NCBI RefSeq assembly: GCF_002159765.1
Contig: NZ_NFJH01000011.1
Span: 34,904-98,903 of the forward strand
Direction: 5' to 3'
Source: Collinsella sp. An268
GTDB taxonomy: Bacteria > Actinomycetota > Coriobacteriia > Coriobacteriales > Coriobacteriaceae
DNA: 64,000 nucleotides
Below the pieces are notes generated by a model. That model worked only from the letters and a program-made list of their open reading frames with translations, had not been told where the DNA came from and did no database searches. Below are positions 25,600-33,940 of the stretch, piece after piece (within the stretch, counting starts at the first letter, position 1; the number at the start of each line of letters is the position of its first letter). The position numbers were made by a program, and so were the translations under genes.

Positions 25600-25695
25600 G
25601 GGTTATCCCTCCGCAATGGGTTAAAACGAACACGTCCCCAAATGGGTCATGGGCGCGGGACGAGATGAGTCATAACGACCCCGTCCCCAAATGAA
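25600..25695 (-). repeat. Tandem copies of a CATTTGGGGACG element between leuC and leuD
   Basis: On the minus strand two similar units of about 34 bases are seen, each with YCATTTGGGGACGKGKTCG and ending with ACYCAT, 50 bases apart. The same core (read as GACCCCGTCCCCAAATG on the plus strand) recurs at 49971-50033, so it is a dispersed repeat, here inside an operon. Confidence 0.75.
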
Positions 25696-26961
25696 TCACA
25701 GGTCGCTCGGCAGGGCGATGTGGCCGGCGACGGCCGAGGCCGCCGCCACCGCGGGGCTCGCAAGGTAGACCTCAGAGGTGGGGTCGCCCATGCGCCCGAC
25801 GAAGTTGCGGTTGGTGGTCGAGACGCAGCGCTCGCCCGCCGCGAGGATGCCCATGTAGCCTCCCAGGCACGGGCCGCACGTGGGCGTCGAGAACACGCAG
25901 CCGGCATCGATGAAGACATCGGCCAGGCCCTCGGCCATGCACTGCTTGAAGACAGCCTGCGTCGCGGGAATCACGATGCAGCGTACGCGCTCGCTTACGC
26001 GGCGGCCGCGCAGCACCTCGGCTGCGGCGCGCATATCCTCGATGCGGCCGTTGGTGCAGCTGCCGATAACCGCCTGGTCGATGGCAATGTGGCGGCTCTC
26101 CTCCACGGGATGCGTGTTGGAGGGAAGGTGCGGCCAGCTGACGCAGGGCTTGATGTCGGCCGCATCGATGTGGATGACCTGGGCGTACTCCGCGTCCGCG
26201 TCGGCATGGTACTCCACGCCAGCGCGCTCGCCGCGGCCCGCGAGCCAGGCGCGCGTCACATCGTCGACCTCCATGATGCCCGCCTTGCCGCCCGCCTCGA
26301 TCGCCATGTTGGAGATGCACATGCGCCCCTCCATGGAGAGGTTCGCGATGGTGGATCCGGTAAACTCCATCGCCTGGTAGAGGGCCCCGTCGACGCCGAT
26401 CTGGCCGATGATGTGGAGGATGATGTCCTTGGCGGTGGCCCCGTCGGCGAGCTCTCCCTCGATGACGAACTTGATGGTGGGCGGTACCTTGAACCACGCG
26501 CGCCCCGTGGCGAGGCCCACGCCGGCGTCCGTCGACCCCACACCGGTGGAAAACGCGCCGAGGGCACCGTAGGTGCACGTGTGGCTATCGGCGCCGATGA
26601 TAAGGTCGCCCGGCACCACGACGCCCTGCTCCGGCAGCAGCGCATGCTCGATGCCCGCGCACCCCTGCTCCCAGTAGTGCACGATCTTCTGCTCGCGGGC
26701 GAAGTCGCGCATCTTCTTGGTCTGCTCGGCACTCTTGATGTCCTTGTTGGGCGCGTAGTGGTCGGGCACGAGGCAGACGCGCTCGCGGTCGAAGACCTCG
26801 GATGCGCCGAGCTCGCGAAAGACGTCGATGGCGATGGGCGCGGTGATGTCGTTGGCGAGCACGATGTCGAGGTCGCATTCGACGAGCTGACCGGGGCGCA
26901 CCTCATCGAGCTCGGCATGGGCCGCCAAGATCTTCTCGGCAACGGTCATGGGACGTGGCAT
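25696..26961 (-). CDS. leuC: 3-isopropylmalate dehydratase large subunit
   Basis: Encodes 421 aa of the short LeuC type. It carries the [4Fe-4S] cluster that removes and adds water in the second step of leucine synthesis. Motifs: MTVAEKILAAHA at the start, VPDHYAPNKDIKSAEQ, GDLIIGADSHTCTYGALGAF, cluster Cys in IGSCTNGRIEDM and CVFSTPTCGPCLGGYMG. It starts 1 base after the leuA stop, so the two genes are coupled. The homoaconitase-like short form is expected in anaerobes. Confidence 0.96.
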   Translation of the reverse strand: MPRPMTVAEKILAAHAELDEVRPGQLVECDLDIVLANDITAPIAIDVFRELGASEVFDRERVCLVPDHYAPNKDIKSAEQTKKMRDFAREQKIVHYWEQGCAGIEHALLPEQGVVVPGDLIIGADSHTCTYGALGAFSTGVGSTDAGVGLATGRAWFKVPPTIKFVIEGELADGATAKDIILHIIGQIGVDGALYQAMEFTGSTIANLSMEGRMCISNMAIEAGGKAGIMEVDDVTRAWLAGRGERAGVEYHADADAEYAQVIHIDAADIKPCVSWPHLPSNTHPVEESRHIAIDQAVIGSCTNGRIEDMRAAAEVLRGRRVSERVRCIVIPATQAVFKQCMAEGLADVFIDAGCVFSTPTCGPCLGGYMGILAAGERCVSTTNRNFVGRMGDPTSEVYLASPAVAAASAVAGHIALPSDL

Positions 26962-26962
26962 C

Positions 26963-28498
26963 CTAGTTCTCCTTCGCTTCGCGTTGATCTGAAATGAGAC
27001 GGTTGAGCGCGTTGATGTAGGCCTTGGTGGAAGACACGATGATATCGTTGTCGGAACCGCGGCCCGTGTAGACCTGGCCCGAGCCCGCCGTCACGCGGAC
27101 GGTGACCTCGCCCAGCGCATCGATACCGCGGGTGATGGCCTTGATGGCGAACTCCGAGAGGTCGTTTTCGACCGAGACGATCTGGTTGACGGCCTTGTAG
27201 ACGGCGTCGACGGGGCCGGTGCCAAACGCGGCGACCGTGTGCTCCTCGCCGTCCTCGCCCACGAGGGTGAGCGTCGCTGTGGGCGTGAGCGGGAAGCCGC
27301 AGGACACCTGCACGGCGCCCAGCGTCCAAATGGCCTTCGTCTCGCGCTCGCGCTCGTGCACGATGGACTCGAGGTCCTCGTCGTACACTTCCTTCTTCTT
27401 GTCCGCAACCTCGAGGAAGGCCTGATAGATGCCCTCAAACTCCTCATCGGCAAACGTGTAGCCGAGCTCGGCCATGCGATGGCGCAGCGCCGCGTGGCCG
27501 GAGCGCGCGGAGAGGATGATCTGCGAACCGCCGGCGCCCACGTCGGCCGGGTCGATGATCTCGTAGGTGTCGCGCGCCTTGAGCACGCCGTCCTGGTGGA
27601 TGCCCGAACTGTGGGCAAACGCGTTGGCGCCCACGATCGCCTTGTTGGCCTGCACGGTCATGCCGGTGATGGAGCTTACGAGCTTGCTTGCGCGCGTCAG
27701 CTCCTGCGTGACGATATCGGTGTGCGCGTCGAGCTCGGCACCGTGCATCTTGATGGCCATGACCACCTCTTCGAGCGCCGTGTTGCCCGCGCGCTCGCCC
27801 AGGCCGTTGATGGTGCACTCCACCTGCGTGGCGCCGTTGCGCACCGACTCGATGGCAAGGGCCGTCGCCATGCCGAGGTCGTTGTGCGTGTGGACCGAGA
27901 TCGTCACGTCCTCGATGCCCGCCACGCGCTCGCGCAGGTCCTTGATGCGCGCGCCGAAGGCCCACGGCATGTTGTAGCCCGTGGTGTCGGGGATGTTCAC
28001 CACCGTGGCGCCCGCCTTGACGGCCGCCTCCACAATGCGGCAGAGGAAGTCCTGGTCGGCGCGGCCAGCGTCCTCCGCATAGAACTCGACGTCGTCCACA
28101 AAGCTGCGCGCGAGCTTCACGGCGCGGACGGCGCGCTCTATAGCCTCGTCCTCCGTGAGATGCAGCTTGTCGCGCAGGTGGCTCGGGGATACGCCCAGAC
28201 CGGTGTGGATGCGGGGGCGCTTGGCACACTTGAGCGCCTCGGCCGCCACCTCGATGTCCTTATCGACGGCGCGGGTGAGGCCGCAGACGACGCAGCGGTC
28301 GCCCGCGAGGCGGCCGATCTCGGCCACGCTCTTGAAGTCGCCCGGGCTCGAGATGGGGAAACCCGCCTCGATCACGTCGACGTTCATGCGGATGAGCTGC
28401 CGCGCGACGATGAGCTTCTCCTCGGTGTTCATGCTGGCGCCGGGCGACTGCTCGCCGTCGCGCAGCGTGGTGTCGAAGATGGCGATCTTTCTGGTCAT
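26963..28498 (-). CDS. leuA: 2-isopropylmalate synthase
   Basis: Encodes 511 aa from [20 protein letters not shown] (RBS AGGAGG). Condenses acetyl-CoA and 2-ketoisovalerate, the first committed step to leucine. Seen: DTTLRDGEQ metal/substrate motif, [12 protein letters not shown], the HTHNDLGMA zinc motif at about residue 200, [15 protein letters not shown], and the LeuA regulatory domain from about 390 ([23 protein letters not shown]) where leucine binds for feedback inhibition. First structural gene of leuACDB, controlled by the leader region upstream. Confidence 0.97.
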   Translation of the reverse strand: MTRKIAIFDTTLRDGEQSPGASMNTEEKLIVARQLIRMNVDVIEAGFPISSPGDFKSVAEIGRLAGDRCVVCGLTRAVDKDIEVAAEALKCAKRPRIHTGLGVSPSHLRDKLHLTEDEAIERAVRAVKLARSFVDDVEFYAEDAGRADQDFLCRIVEAAVKAGATVVNIPDTTGYNMPWAFGARIKDLRERVAGIEDVTISVHTHNDLGMATALAIESVRNGATQVECTINGLGERAGNTALEEVVMAIKMHGAELDAHTDIVTQELTRASKLVSSITGMTVQANKAIVGANAFAHSSGIHQDGVLKARDTYEIIDPADVGAGGSQIILSARSGHAALRHRMAELGYTFADEEFEGIYQAFLEVADKKKEVYDEDLESIVHERERETKAIWTLGAVQVSCGFPLTPTATLTLVGEDGEEHTVAAFGTGPVDAVYKAVNQIVSVENDLSEFAIKAITRGIDALGEVTVRVTAGSGQVYTGRGSDNDIIVSSTKAYINALNRLISDQREAKEN

Positions 28499-28592
28499 GT
28501 GGTCCTCCTGCTCTTGGGGCGGCCCTTGTGCCCGCCGGGGTGACGTCAGGCGTTGCAGGAGGTGACGGTTGGCATGAGAACCGAAAACGGAA

Positions 28593-28654
28593 GAAGCACC
28601 CCGTCGCGCGTCACGTCCTGCAAGGCGTCGGGTAGATGCGCGTCGGGGTGCTTC
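28593..28654 (-). terminator. Attenuator terminator of the leu operon
   Basis: GAAGCACCCCG and CGGGGTGCTTC (28593-28603 and 28644-28654) form a perfect 11-base stem that extends by another 5-6 pairs beyond one mismatch. On the leuA strand it is followed by TTCCGTTTTCGG. It sits between the leader ORF and leuA. Confidence 0.85.
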
Positions 28655-28695
28655 TGAAAAGACGGGCGGCTGCGAGCCACAAAGGCGAGAAGACC

Positions 28696-28794
28696 CTAGC
28701 GCGCATCGGCGCGTAGTAGCGCTAGGGTTAGAAGCGAGCAGGCGGCAGCAGGCCAAGCGGCCTTCTCTACCGTATGGATGCCCCTCGTCATCAT
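28696..28794 (-). CDS. Leucine leader peptide (32 aa)
   Basis: Starts with ATGATG (RBS GAGGG 6 bases upstream) and ends with TAG. The end of the peptide reads [13 protein letters not shown]: five Leu within seven codons, four of them CTA, a codon rarely used in this GC-rich genome. The Leu codons lie in one arm of the hairpin 28693-28728 (ACCCTAGCGC / GCGCTAGGGT), and the terminator 28593-28654 follows. This is the layout of ribosome-mediated attenuation: a ribosome stalled on CTA codons when Leu-tRNA is scarce should open the first hairpin and favour read-through into leuA. No T-box signature was seen. Confidence 0.85.
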   Translation of the reverse strand: MMTRGIHTVEKAAWPAAACSLLTLALLRADAR

Positions 28795-29026
28795 AGCGCC
28801 CTCAAGTCCTCTCGTCGTGCGCGCCACACACGGCGCTGCATTGGAATAAAGTGTAGCAAAGGCTTAACCCCGCCGCCGCCCACAATCCCGCAAACGGTCG
28901 CCTTGTTTCCAACCGGTTACCGATGCGCAGAGAGCGGGCCCGCCGGCCCCCTCTAAGAGCCGTCGGCCCGCAACCTCATCCCGCCCCGCCGGCGCCGTCA
29001 AGCGAAGGCGCCCACGGCAGGGGCGC

Positions 29027-30433
29027 CTACTCCCGCGCGAAGGCGGCGAGGCGCCGGACCACCTCGCGCATCTCCCCCTCATGGGTGCGGGGGTGGATGG
29101 CGCAGAGCCTGAGCACCTTTTTGCCCGAGAGCTCGGTCGTAAACACACCGGCATACCCGCTCGCGCGCATGCGGGCGGCCGCACGGGCGCAGATCTCGTC
29201 GCGCTCCTCCTCGGACGTGCCCGCCGGGGCGAAGCGGAAGTTCACCATCGCCATCTGCGCGGGCGAGACGATCTCCACCTCCGGCGTCGCGCGCAGCTCC
29301 TCCTCGGCCCAGCGCGCCAAGTCAAACCCGTGCTCGATGCAATCTGCCATGCCGTCGGCACCCATCACCTGCAACGTGAACCAGAGCTTGAGGCCGCGCG
29401 CGGGACGCGTGAGCTCCGGCCCGAGGTCCCACGGATTCACCAGGCTCTCATCCCCCTCGAGGTCAGCCAGATACTCGGGGTGCGCGCTGAAGCTCTTAAG
29501 CAGCGTCCGCTCGTCGCGGACCAAGAGCATGCTGCACGAGTACGTCTGGAACAGCCACTTGTGCGCGTCCCAGCTGAGCGAATCCGCGCGCTCGATGCCC
29601 TTGAGCATGTCCCGGTAGCGCGTAAGAAGCACGCTTGCGCCAAAGGCGCCGTCGACGTGCATCCAGAGGCCCTCGCGCCGGCAGATGTCCGCGACCTGGG
29701 GCAGCGGGTCCACGGACCCGGTGTTGGTGGTTCCCGCCGTGGCGATAACCATAAACGGGGCGAGCCCCGCGCGCCTGTCTGCCGCAATCGCTGCCGCGAG
29801 CGCATCGGTCTTCATGCGGAAGCCCTCATCGACGTCGATCGTGCGGATCCGCGCGTCGGTCACACCCATCATGCGCAGCCCCTTGGCGACCGAGCTGTGC
29901 GTCTGGGTGGAAACGTAAGCCACCGCGCGCGGCCAGTCGCGCTCGTCGAGCACCGTGTCGCGCGCGGCCACGCACGCCGTGAAGTTGGCCATCGAGCCGC
30001 CCGACACAAACGTGCCGCTCGCCCCCGCGGGAAAACCCGCCCGGTCGCAGAGCCACCGAATGAGCCCCTCCTCCACCGCATGGCCCGCCGGATAGTTGGC
30101 GACGCTGCCCGCATGGCGGTTGTATCCCGCGGAGATCATGTCGCCGAGCCATGAGATAGCCGATGTCGGCCCCGGCACGAAGCCCATGAAGCGCGCGTGG
30201 TCCGCATTGTAGCCGTACCCGATGACATCGCGCTCCATCTCGCGCACGACCTCCTCGAGGGGGCGCCCCATAGCGGGGATGCCCCGCTCGGCGAGCTCCT
30301 CGAGGTGCGTCGGCTCCGGCTCGTTGATGACCGGACCGTCGGAGAGGGTGCGGTTGCGCTCGAAGAGGTCGCACACGAAGCGCACTGCAGCGCGCTCGAC
30401 TTCTTGCTCCATCTGCGTCTCACGGGTATACAT
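29027..30433 (-). CDS. Group II PLP-dependent amino acid decarboxylase
   Basis: Encodes 468 aa (RBS AAAGGACG). Fold type I, PLP bound by Lys in SWDAHKWLF (about residue 305); HVDGAFGASVLL supplies the Asp that contacts the PLP nitrogen, and TAGTTNTGSVDPL and VSGGSMANFTA bind its phosphate. The length fits the aromatic-L-amino-acid, tyrosine or glutamate/diaminobutyrate decarboxylases. The substrate cannot be decided from these motifs. It removes CO2 from an amino acid to make an amine in the cytoplasm. No antiporter is next to it. It is divergent from a LysR gene that probably controls it. Confidence 0.9.
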   Translation of the reverse strand: MYTRETQMEQEVERAAVRFVCDLFERNRTLSDGPVINEPEPTHLEELAERGIPAMGRPLEEVVREMERDVIGYGYNADHARFMGFVPGPTSAISWLGDMISAGYNRHAGSVANYPAGHAVEEGLIRWLCDRAGFPAGASGTFVSGGSMANFTACVAARDTVLDERDWPRAVAYVSTQTHSSVAKGLRMMGVTDARIRTIDVDEGFRMKTDALAAAIAADRRAGLAPFMVIATAGTTNTGSVDPLPQVADICRREGLWMHVDGAFGASVLLTRYRDMLKGIERADSLSWDAHKWLFQTYSCSMLLVRDERTLLKSFSAHPEYLADLEGDESLVNPWDLGPELTRPARGLKLWFTLQVMGADGMADCIEHGFDLARWAEEELRATPEVEIVSPAQMAMVNFRFAPAGTSEEERDEICARAAARMRASGYAGVFTTELSGKKVLRLCAIHPRTHEGEMREVVRRLAAFARE

Positions 30434-30592
30434 GGGCGTCCTTTCCTCGTCAGGCTGCTGGGTACCATCCCATCTTCTCCGCGTAAGAGCTATTTGTACA
30501 ATTCATAGTTGCTATACTTGATTCATTTATTTTGATATCTGATCTGGATGGATCTGCCGCCCGAGCTGGCGGCCCCAAAGGAAAGGAGCGCC
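30434..30592. promoter_or_regulatory. Divergent promoter region between decarboxylase and LysR genes
   Basis: Markedly AT-rich (30490-30545) compared with its surroundings, with a small inverted repeat ATAGTTGCTAT and several TATACT/TTGATT-like boxes. LysR proteins usually bind T-N11-A sites in such shared regions; no single site can be fixed by eye. Confidence 0.5.
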
Positions 30593-31495
30593 GTGGAGCT
30601 GCGCGTGGTTGAGACCTTCCTCAAAGTCGCCGAGACCGGCAGCCTGTCGCGCGCGGCGGACAGGCTGGGGTACTCGCAGTCAGCGGTGACCATGCAGATC
30701 AAGCAGCTCGAAGCCGAGCTCGGATGCGCCCTTTTCGATCGCATACCGCGCGGCGTGGTGCTGACCGATGCGGGACGCACCTTCGCCTTCCACGCCCATG
30801 CCCTCATCGAGGCGGCGGATACCGCCCGGTCATGCCTCTCCTCCGCTGACGGCGAGGGTGCGCTTTCCGGCCCTCTCCGGATCGGCAGCGTGGAATCGCC
30901 GGCTGCCGCGCTCCTGCCACCGGTGCTCGCCGCGTTCGCGCGACGGAACCCCGCCGTGGAGACGGTCGTTCAAACTTCTGAGTTCGACAAGCTCATCGAG
31001 CGCTGCCGCAGAGGGGAGCTCGATCTGGTGCTCACCTTTGAGCAGCCTCTCGTGCTGCCCGGCTTCACGCGCGAGGTGCTGTGCGAGGACGAGACGGTCC
31101 TCGTCGCAGCTCCCGAGCTGGTTCCCCCTGCCGAGGGGCCGTTGACACCCGAGGAGCTCGTGCGGCTCCCCTTCGTCCTCACGGAGCGCGGAGAGAGCTA
31201 CCGGCAGGACTTCGACCGCGCCCTCGCCGAGCACAACCTCGGCGTCACACCGGTCATCGAGACCGGGAGCACTGAGATGCTCCTCCGCCTGGCGCTGGGC
31301 GGGGCGGGCGTCGCCCTCGTACCGCGCTTCTCGGCGAGCCGAGATATCGCGCGCGGCGCGCTCGTTACGCTTTCGACGACGCTCGCCCTGCCCGCTATGG
31401 CCGTTCAGATGCTTTATCGCGAGCAGAAATGGGTCACGCCCGCCATGAACGCGTTCATGCGGGACCTTCGGCTTGCCATGCAAACCGTCCCCTAA
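30593..31495 (+). CDS. LysR-type transcriptional regulator
   Basis: Encodes 300 aa from a GTG at 30593 (AAGGAG 5 bases upstream); the upstream ATG at 30548 lacks an RBS and would add 15 atypical residues. Winged HTH at residues 1-60 (FLKVAETGSLSRAADRLGYS, then QSAVTMQIKQLEAELG). The effector-binding domain spans 85-295 (LRIGSVESPAAALLPPVLAAF, and GGAGVALVPRF near residue 245). Divergent from the decarboxylase, so it is probably that gene's activator, responding to the amino acid or amine. Confidence 0.93.
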   Translation: MELRVVETFLKVAETGSLSRAADRLGYSQSAVTMQIKQLEAELGCALFDRIPRGVVLTDAGRTFAFHAHALIEAADTARSCLSSADGEGALSGPLRIGSVESPAAALLPPVLAAFARRNPAVETVVQTSEFDKLIERCRRGELDLVLTFEQPLVLPGFTREVLCEDETVLVAAPELVPPAEGPLTPEELVRLPFVLTERGESYRQDFDRALAEHNLGVTPVIETGSTEMLLRLALGGAGVALVPRFSASRDIARGALVTLSTTLALPAMAVQMLYREQKWVTPAMNAFMRDLRLAMQTVP

Positions 31496-31510
31496 AGCGG
31501 GGCCCTGCCC

Positions 31511-32074
31511 TTACGCAACCAGCGAGAAGGCCTGCGCCGCCGCGGCGCTCGAGCGCATCAGGCACTCGTGCACGTTTTCGGTGTCCTCACCGGCTGCGAG
31601 CGCTGCCAGGCTGTTTACGAGGTACACGTTCACCTCGTCGGACATGGCGCCCATGGCCATTCCGCGCTGCGCGGCAAGGGCGATGCCCATGAGCTCGGCC
31701 AGCAGGTGCGCGCGCATGGTCGCCACGCCCGCGGCCTTGCCCATCGCGGTGCGCACATACGCCGCATCGCCCTGCGACACGCCGCGATGCGCCGCCACGT
31801 GCTCGCTGCGCGCACGGGCGGCCCCGGCGAGCGCCTCGAGCTCTGCGGCGTCCGTCGCCGTGGCAGCGCCCGCCAGCCCGTCGATCACCACGGCAAACGC
31901 ATGCCCGCAGGGGACAAAGCCCGGATGGGCGTCCATCGCCGCGGTCATCGTGACGCCCAGACCCGCCAGCTCCGCCACGAGCACGCGCCGCGCCTCCTCG
32001 GCGCGGACGAGCCCGTCGCGGACCTCCGCAGGCGCCTCTTCCACCGTACCGTGCTCCACCGTATTCTCAGCCAT
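31511..32074 (-). CDS. Hypothetical Ala-rich helical protein
   Basis: Encodes 187 aa from MAENTVEHGTVEE (AGGAAGG 9 bases upstream). It is almost all helix and more than a quarter Ala, with no membrane segment. Short distinctive parts are HPGFVPCGHAFAVVIDG at about 50-66 and MSDEVNVYLVNSLAALAAGE at about 145-165. I do not recognise a family. It lies convergent to the LysR gene (15 bases between stops) and far from the next minus-strand gene, so it is probably monocistronic. Base composition is like that of the flanking genes. Confidence 0.65.
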   Translation of the reverse strand: MAENTVEHGTVEEAPAEVRDGLVRAEEARRVLVAELAGLGVTMTAAMDAHPGFVPCGHAFAVVIDGLAGAATATDAAELEALAGAARARSEHVAAHRGVSQGDAAYVRTAMGKAAGVATMRAHLLAELMGIALAAQRGMAMGAMSDEVNVYLVNSLAALAAGEDTENVHECLMRSSAAAAQAFSLVA

Positions 32075-32230
32075 GACTGGCACCTTCCTCTTTGGCGCTT
32101 GCGCGCTTGTATCGTCCCTGTCTCGAAGACAGTCGCCGTATTATGCCGTCTTTGGGCGGCTCTCAAACCGCCTTCATCCTTTCTCCCCATCCGCTTACGA
32201 AACTCCTAAGTCCCCGTGGCGGGCGCATGC

Positions 32231-32266
32231 GAAAGGGGGCGCCATCGCCGTTGCGACAGCACCCCC
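32231..32266 (-). terminator. Terminator downstream of the padR operon
   Basis: On the minus strand GGGGGTGC pairs with GCGCCCCC, followed by TTTCG. It is about 40 bases after the stop at 32309. Confidence 0.6.
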
Positions 32267-32308
32267 TCGCTCGTGGAGACAGATTGCTCTCAGATGTTGG
32301 ACGACCCG

Positions 32309-33415
32309 CTACCGGTCAACTTCGGCAAATTCCACCTGCCGCTCGCGGAAGTTCTCGCGAAAGACGTAGTCGCGCACCTGGTCCCACGCCTCGGCGCTCT
32401 CAAACAGCGAGCTGTTCAGCTGCGCGATCGCCCCGTTACTTGCGTTGCTGAAGGCATGCTCGAGCGTCGAGCGGTCAAAGACGTACCGGTCGGCGTCGTA
32501 GACGCTGTCGTACTCCTCCTGCACGGTGAAGTCAACGCGGTCAAGCGCGGGGTAGACGCTCATCAGCGTCACCGCGTTGTAGAGCAGCGCCCGCTCGATC
32601 GCGTCGCCGTCGATAAGATCGGAGACGTTCTCATAGCTGATCGCAAAGGAGGTCTGCGCCTCCGGTGCGCCCGCCGATCCCAGATACGCCCCGAGGGGCA
32701 GCTCGGCCACGAACGCCGCGGTATCGGTGCCGTTGCCCACCGCCTGCTGCAGCGCGGCGACATCTTGGTTGGCGATGGCGTCGTCGACGGCAACCGTCGC
32801 CTCGTATTCCGCCTGGTCCTCAGGGTCGCTGAAGGTGGGCGTCGCCTGACCAGAGGCGCCCTGCCCCTGGTCTTGCGCACCCTGCTGGTCTCCCGCAGAA
32901 GTCCCCTGACCCGTCCCGTTGCCCGTTGTTTGGTCGACGGAGGAGACCGTCTGATCGTTCTCATACGACTCATGCGCGCGATCCGCCACAAACATGTTGC
33001 AGCCCATAAAGCCGAGGATCACGATGACAAAGAGCGCCGCCACCGCGATGACCGCGATGACTGCCGGCGACAGGTGCTTTCGCGCCGGGGCCGTCTCCGC
33101 CCCCTGCTGCACCGGGGGCTGCGGGGAGCCCTCAGCGCGTGCGGACCCGGTGCCCTCAACCGCAGAATCCGCAACGGGCATTTCCACCGTCTCGGCAACC
33201 GGCTGGCTGTCTTGACCGGCCTCGAGCACATCATCGAGGCTCGTCATGCTCGCCTTCGTCTTCTCAAGGGCGTCCTCGGCGCTCATACCGCCCGCTACGT
33301 AGTCCTCATAGCGCGCGACGAGATTGCCGTAGATCTCCTCCTTGAGCTCTATCATCTCGGGCGTCAGCACCTTGCCTTCAAATAGGCGCTCGACGTACAT
33401 GCGCAGTTCGCTCAT
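32309..33415 (-). CDS. DUF4825-like membrane protein with N-terminal DUF1700/permease-prefix-like domain
   Basis: Encodes 368 aa. Residues 1-65 form a helical domain (YVERLFEGKVLTPEMIELKEE, NLVARYEDYVAGGMSAEDAL) common in proteins cotranscribed with PadR regulators. A Pro/Gln linker leads to a membrane helix at about 117-137 (VIAVIAVAALFVIVILGFMG). Outside, a Gln/Gly-rich stretch is followed by a domain from about 235 with ALLYNAVTLMSVYPALDRVDF, which resembles DUF4825. The start ATG overlaps the padR stop by 4 bases (ATGA), so translation is coupled. Role unknown; the pair is probably a PadR-controlled envelope-response unit. Confidence 0.8.
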   Translation of the reverse strand: MSELRMYVERLFEGKVLTPEMIELKEEIYGNLVARYEDYVAGGMSAEDALEKTKASMTSLDDVLEAGQDSQPVAETVEMPVADSAVEGTGSARAEGSPQPPVQQGAETAPARKHLSPAVIAVIAVAALFVIVILGFMGCNMFVADRAHESYENDQTVSSVDQTTGNGTGQGTSAGDQQGAQDQGQGASGQATPTFSDPEDQAEYEATVAVDDAIANQDVAALQQAVGNGTDTAAFVAELPLGAYLGSAGAPEAQTSFAISYENVSDLIDGDAIERALLYNAVTLMSVYPALDRVDFTVQEEYDSVYDADRYVFDRSTLEHAFSNASNGAIAQLNSSLFESAEAWDQVRDYVFRENFRERQVEFAEVDR

Positions 33416-33762
33416 CGCTCTCCCCCGTTCGCGCCCAGCAACCGGTCGATGATGCGCCTCACGCGCATCCAGCGCTCGGTGGCTTCCTGTAACTCGGTGA
33501 TACCCGCATCGCAGATGCGGTAATACTTGCGTCGCGCGCCCTGGGTCTCGTCGCCCCAGTAGCTCGATACAAACCCTTGCGTCTCCAGACGCTTCAGGCT
33601 CGTGTAGAGCGATGGCTCCTTCATCTCGTAGTCGCCTTGGCTCGCGGTCGCGATCTCTTTGAGAATCTCGTAGCCATAGCTGTCACCCTGGCTCAGCACG
33701 TGCAGGATGATGGCGTCGATGTTCCCCCGGATCAGATCGCTCACGGCATCTCGGGCAGCCAT
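33412..33762 (-). CDS. PadR-family transcriptional regulator
   Basis: Encodes 116 aa with a very strong RBS (AAGGAGGTGACGG). Winged helix: IDAIILHVLSQGDSYGYEIL, then EPSLYTSLKRLETQGFVSSY and ARRKYYRICDAG, followed by the C-terminal dimer helix (LQEATERWMRVRRIIDRLL). PadR proteins repress by binding a palindrome with ATGTAC or GTACT-type arms. One such site is directly upstream (33812-33838). First gene of a two-gene operon with the membrane protein, the usual arrangement for this PadR subtype. Confidence 0.92.
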   Translation of the reverse strand: MAARDAVSDLIRGNIDAIILHVLSQGDSYGYEILKEIATASQGDYEMKEPSLYTSLKRLETQGFVSSYWGDETQGARRKYYRICDAGITELQEATERWMRVRRIIDRLLGANGGER

Positions 33763-33811
33763 ACCGTCACCTCCTTGGTGGCAGCTTATCCTGTCACGGA
33801 GAGCATATCAC

Positions 33812-33838
33812 ATAGTACTTCGGCTGTCGATGTACTAT
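33812..33838. promoter_or_regulatory. Probable PadR operator
   Basis: ATAGTAC-N-TCG at the left and CGA-N-GTACTAT at the right around a 5-base centre form a 27-base inverted repeat. It lies 50 bases upstream of padR. The arms match the style of known PadR sites, so autoregulation is likely. Confidence 0.75.
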
Positions 33839-33860
33839 TTTTCCCATGGATTCTCGCTAC

Positions 33861-33893
33861 AAAAAAGCCCGGCTCCGCAGAACGGAGCCGGGC
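33861..33893 (-). terminator. Rho-independent terminator after rplA
   Basis: GCCCGGCTCCG / CGGAGCCGGGC form an 11-base perfect stem; on the minus strand it ends with TTTTTT. It closes the secE-nusG-rplK-rplA unit. Confidence 0.95.
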
Positions 33894-33940
33894 GAGTCGC
33901 ACAACCTATGCTGTGCCAAGTGCCTATGGAGCCAGACGGG

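Noticed and set aside
27239..28543. Plus-strand frame of 434 codons opposite leuA
   Set aside because: Shadow of leuA; Arg/His/Leu/Ala-rich, no RBS, no recognisable domain.
28693..28728. Hairpin ACCCTAGCGC / GCGCTAGGGT as a stand-alone terminator
   Set aside because: It contains the Leu codons of the leader ORF and has no T-run; it fits the first (pause or anti-anti-terminator) stem of the attenuator.
28499..28900. T-box riboswitch in front of leuA
   Set aside because: No AGGGTGG-type T-box sequence or specifier loop was seen. The CTA-rich leader ORF with hairpin and terminator explains the region better.
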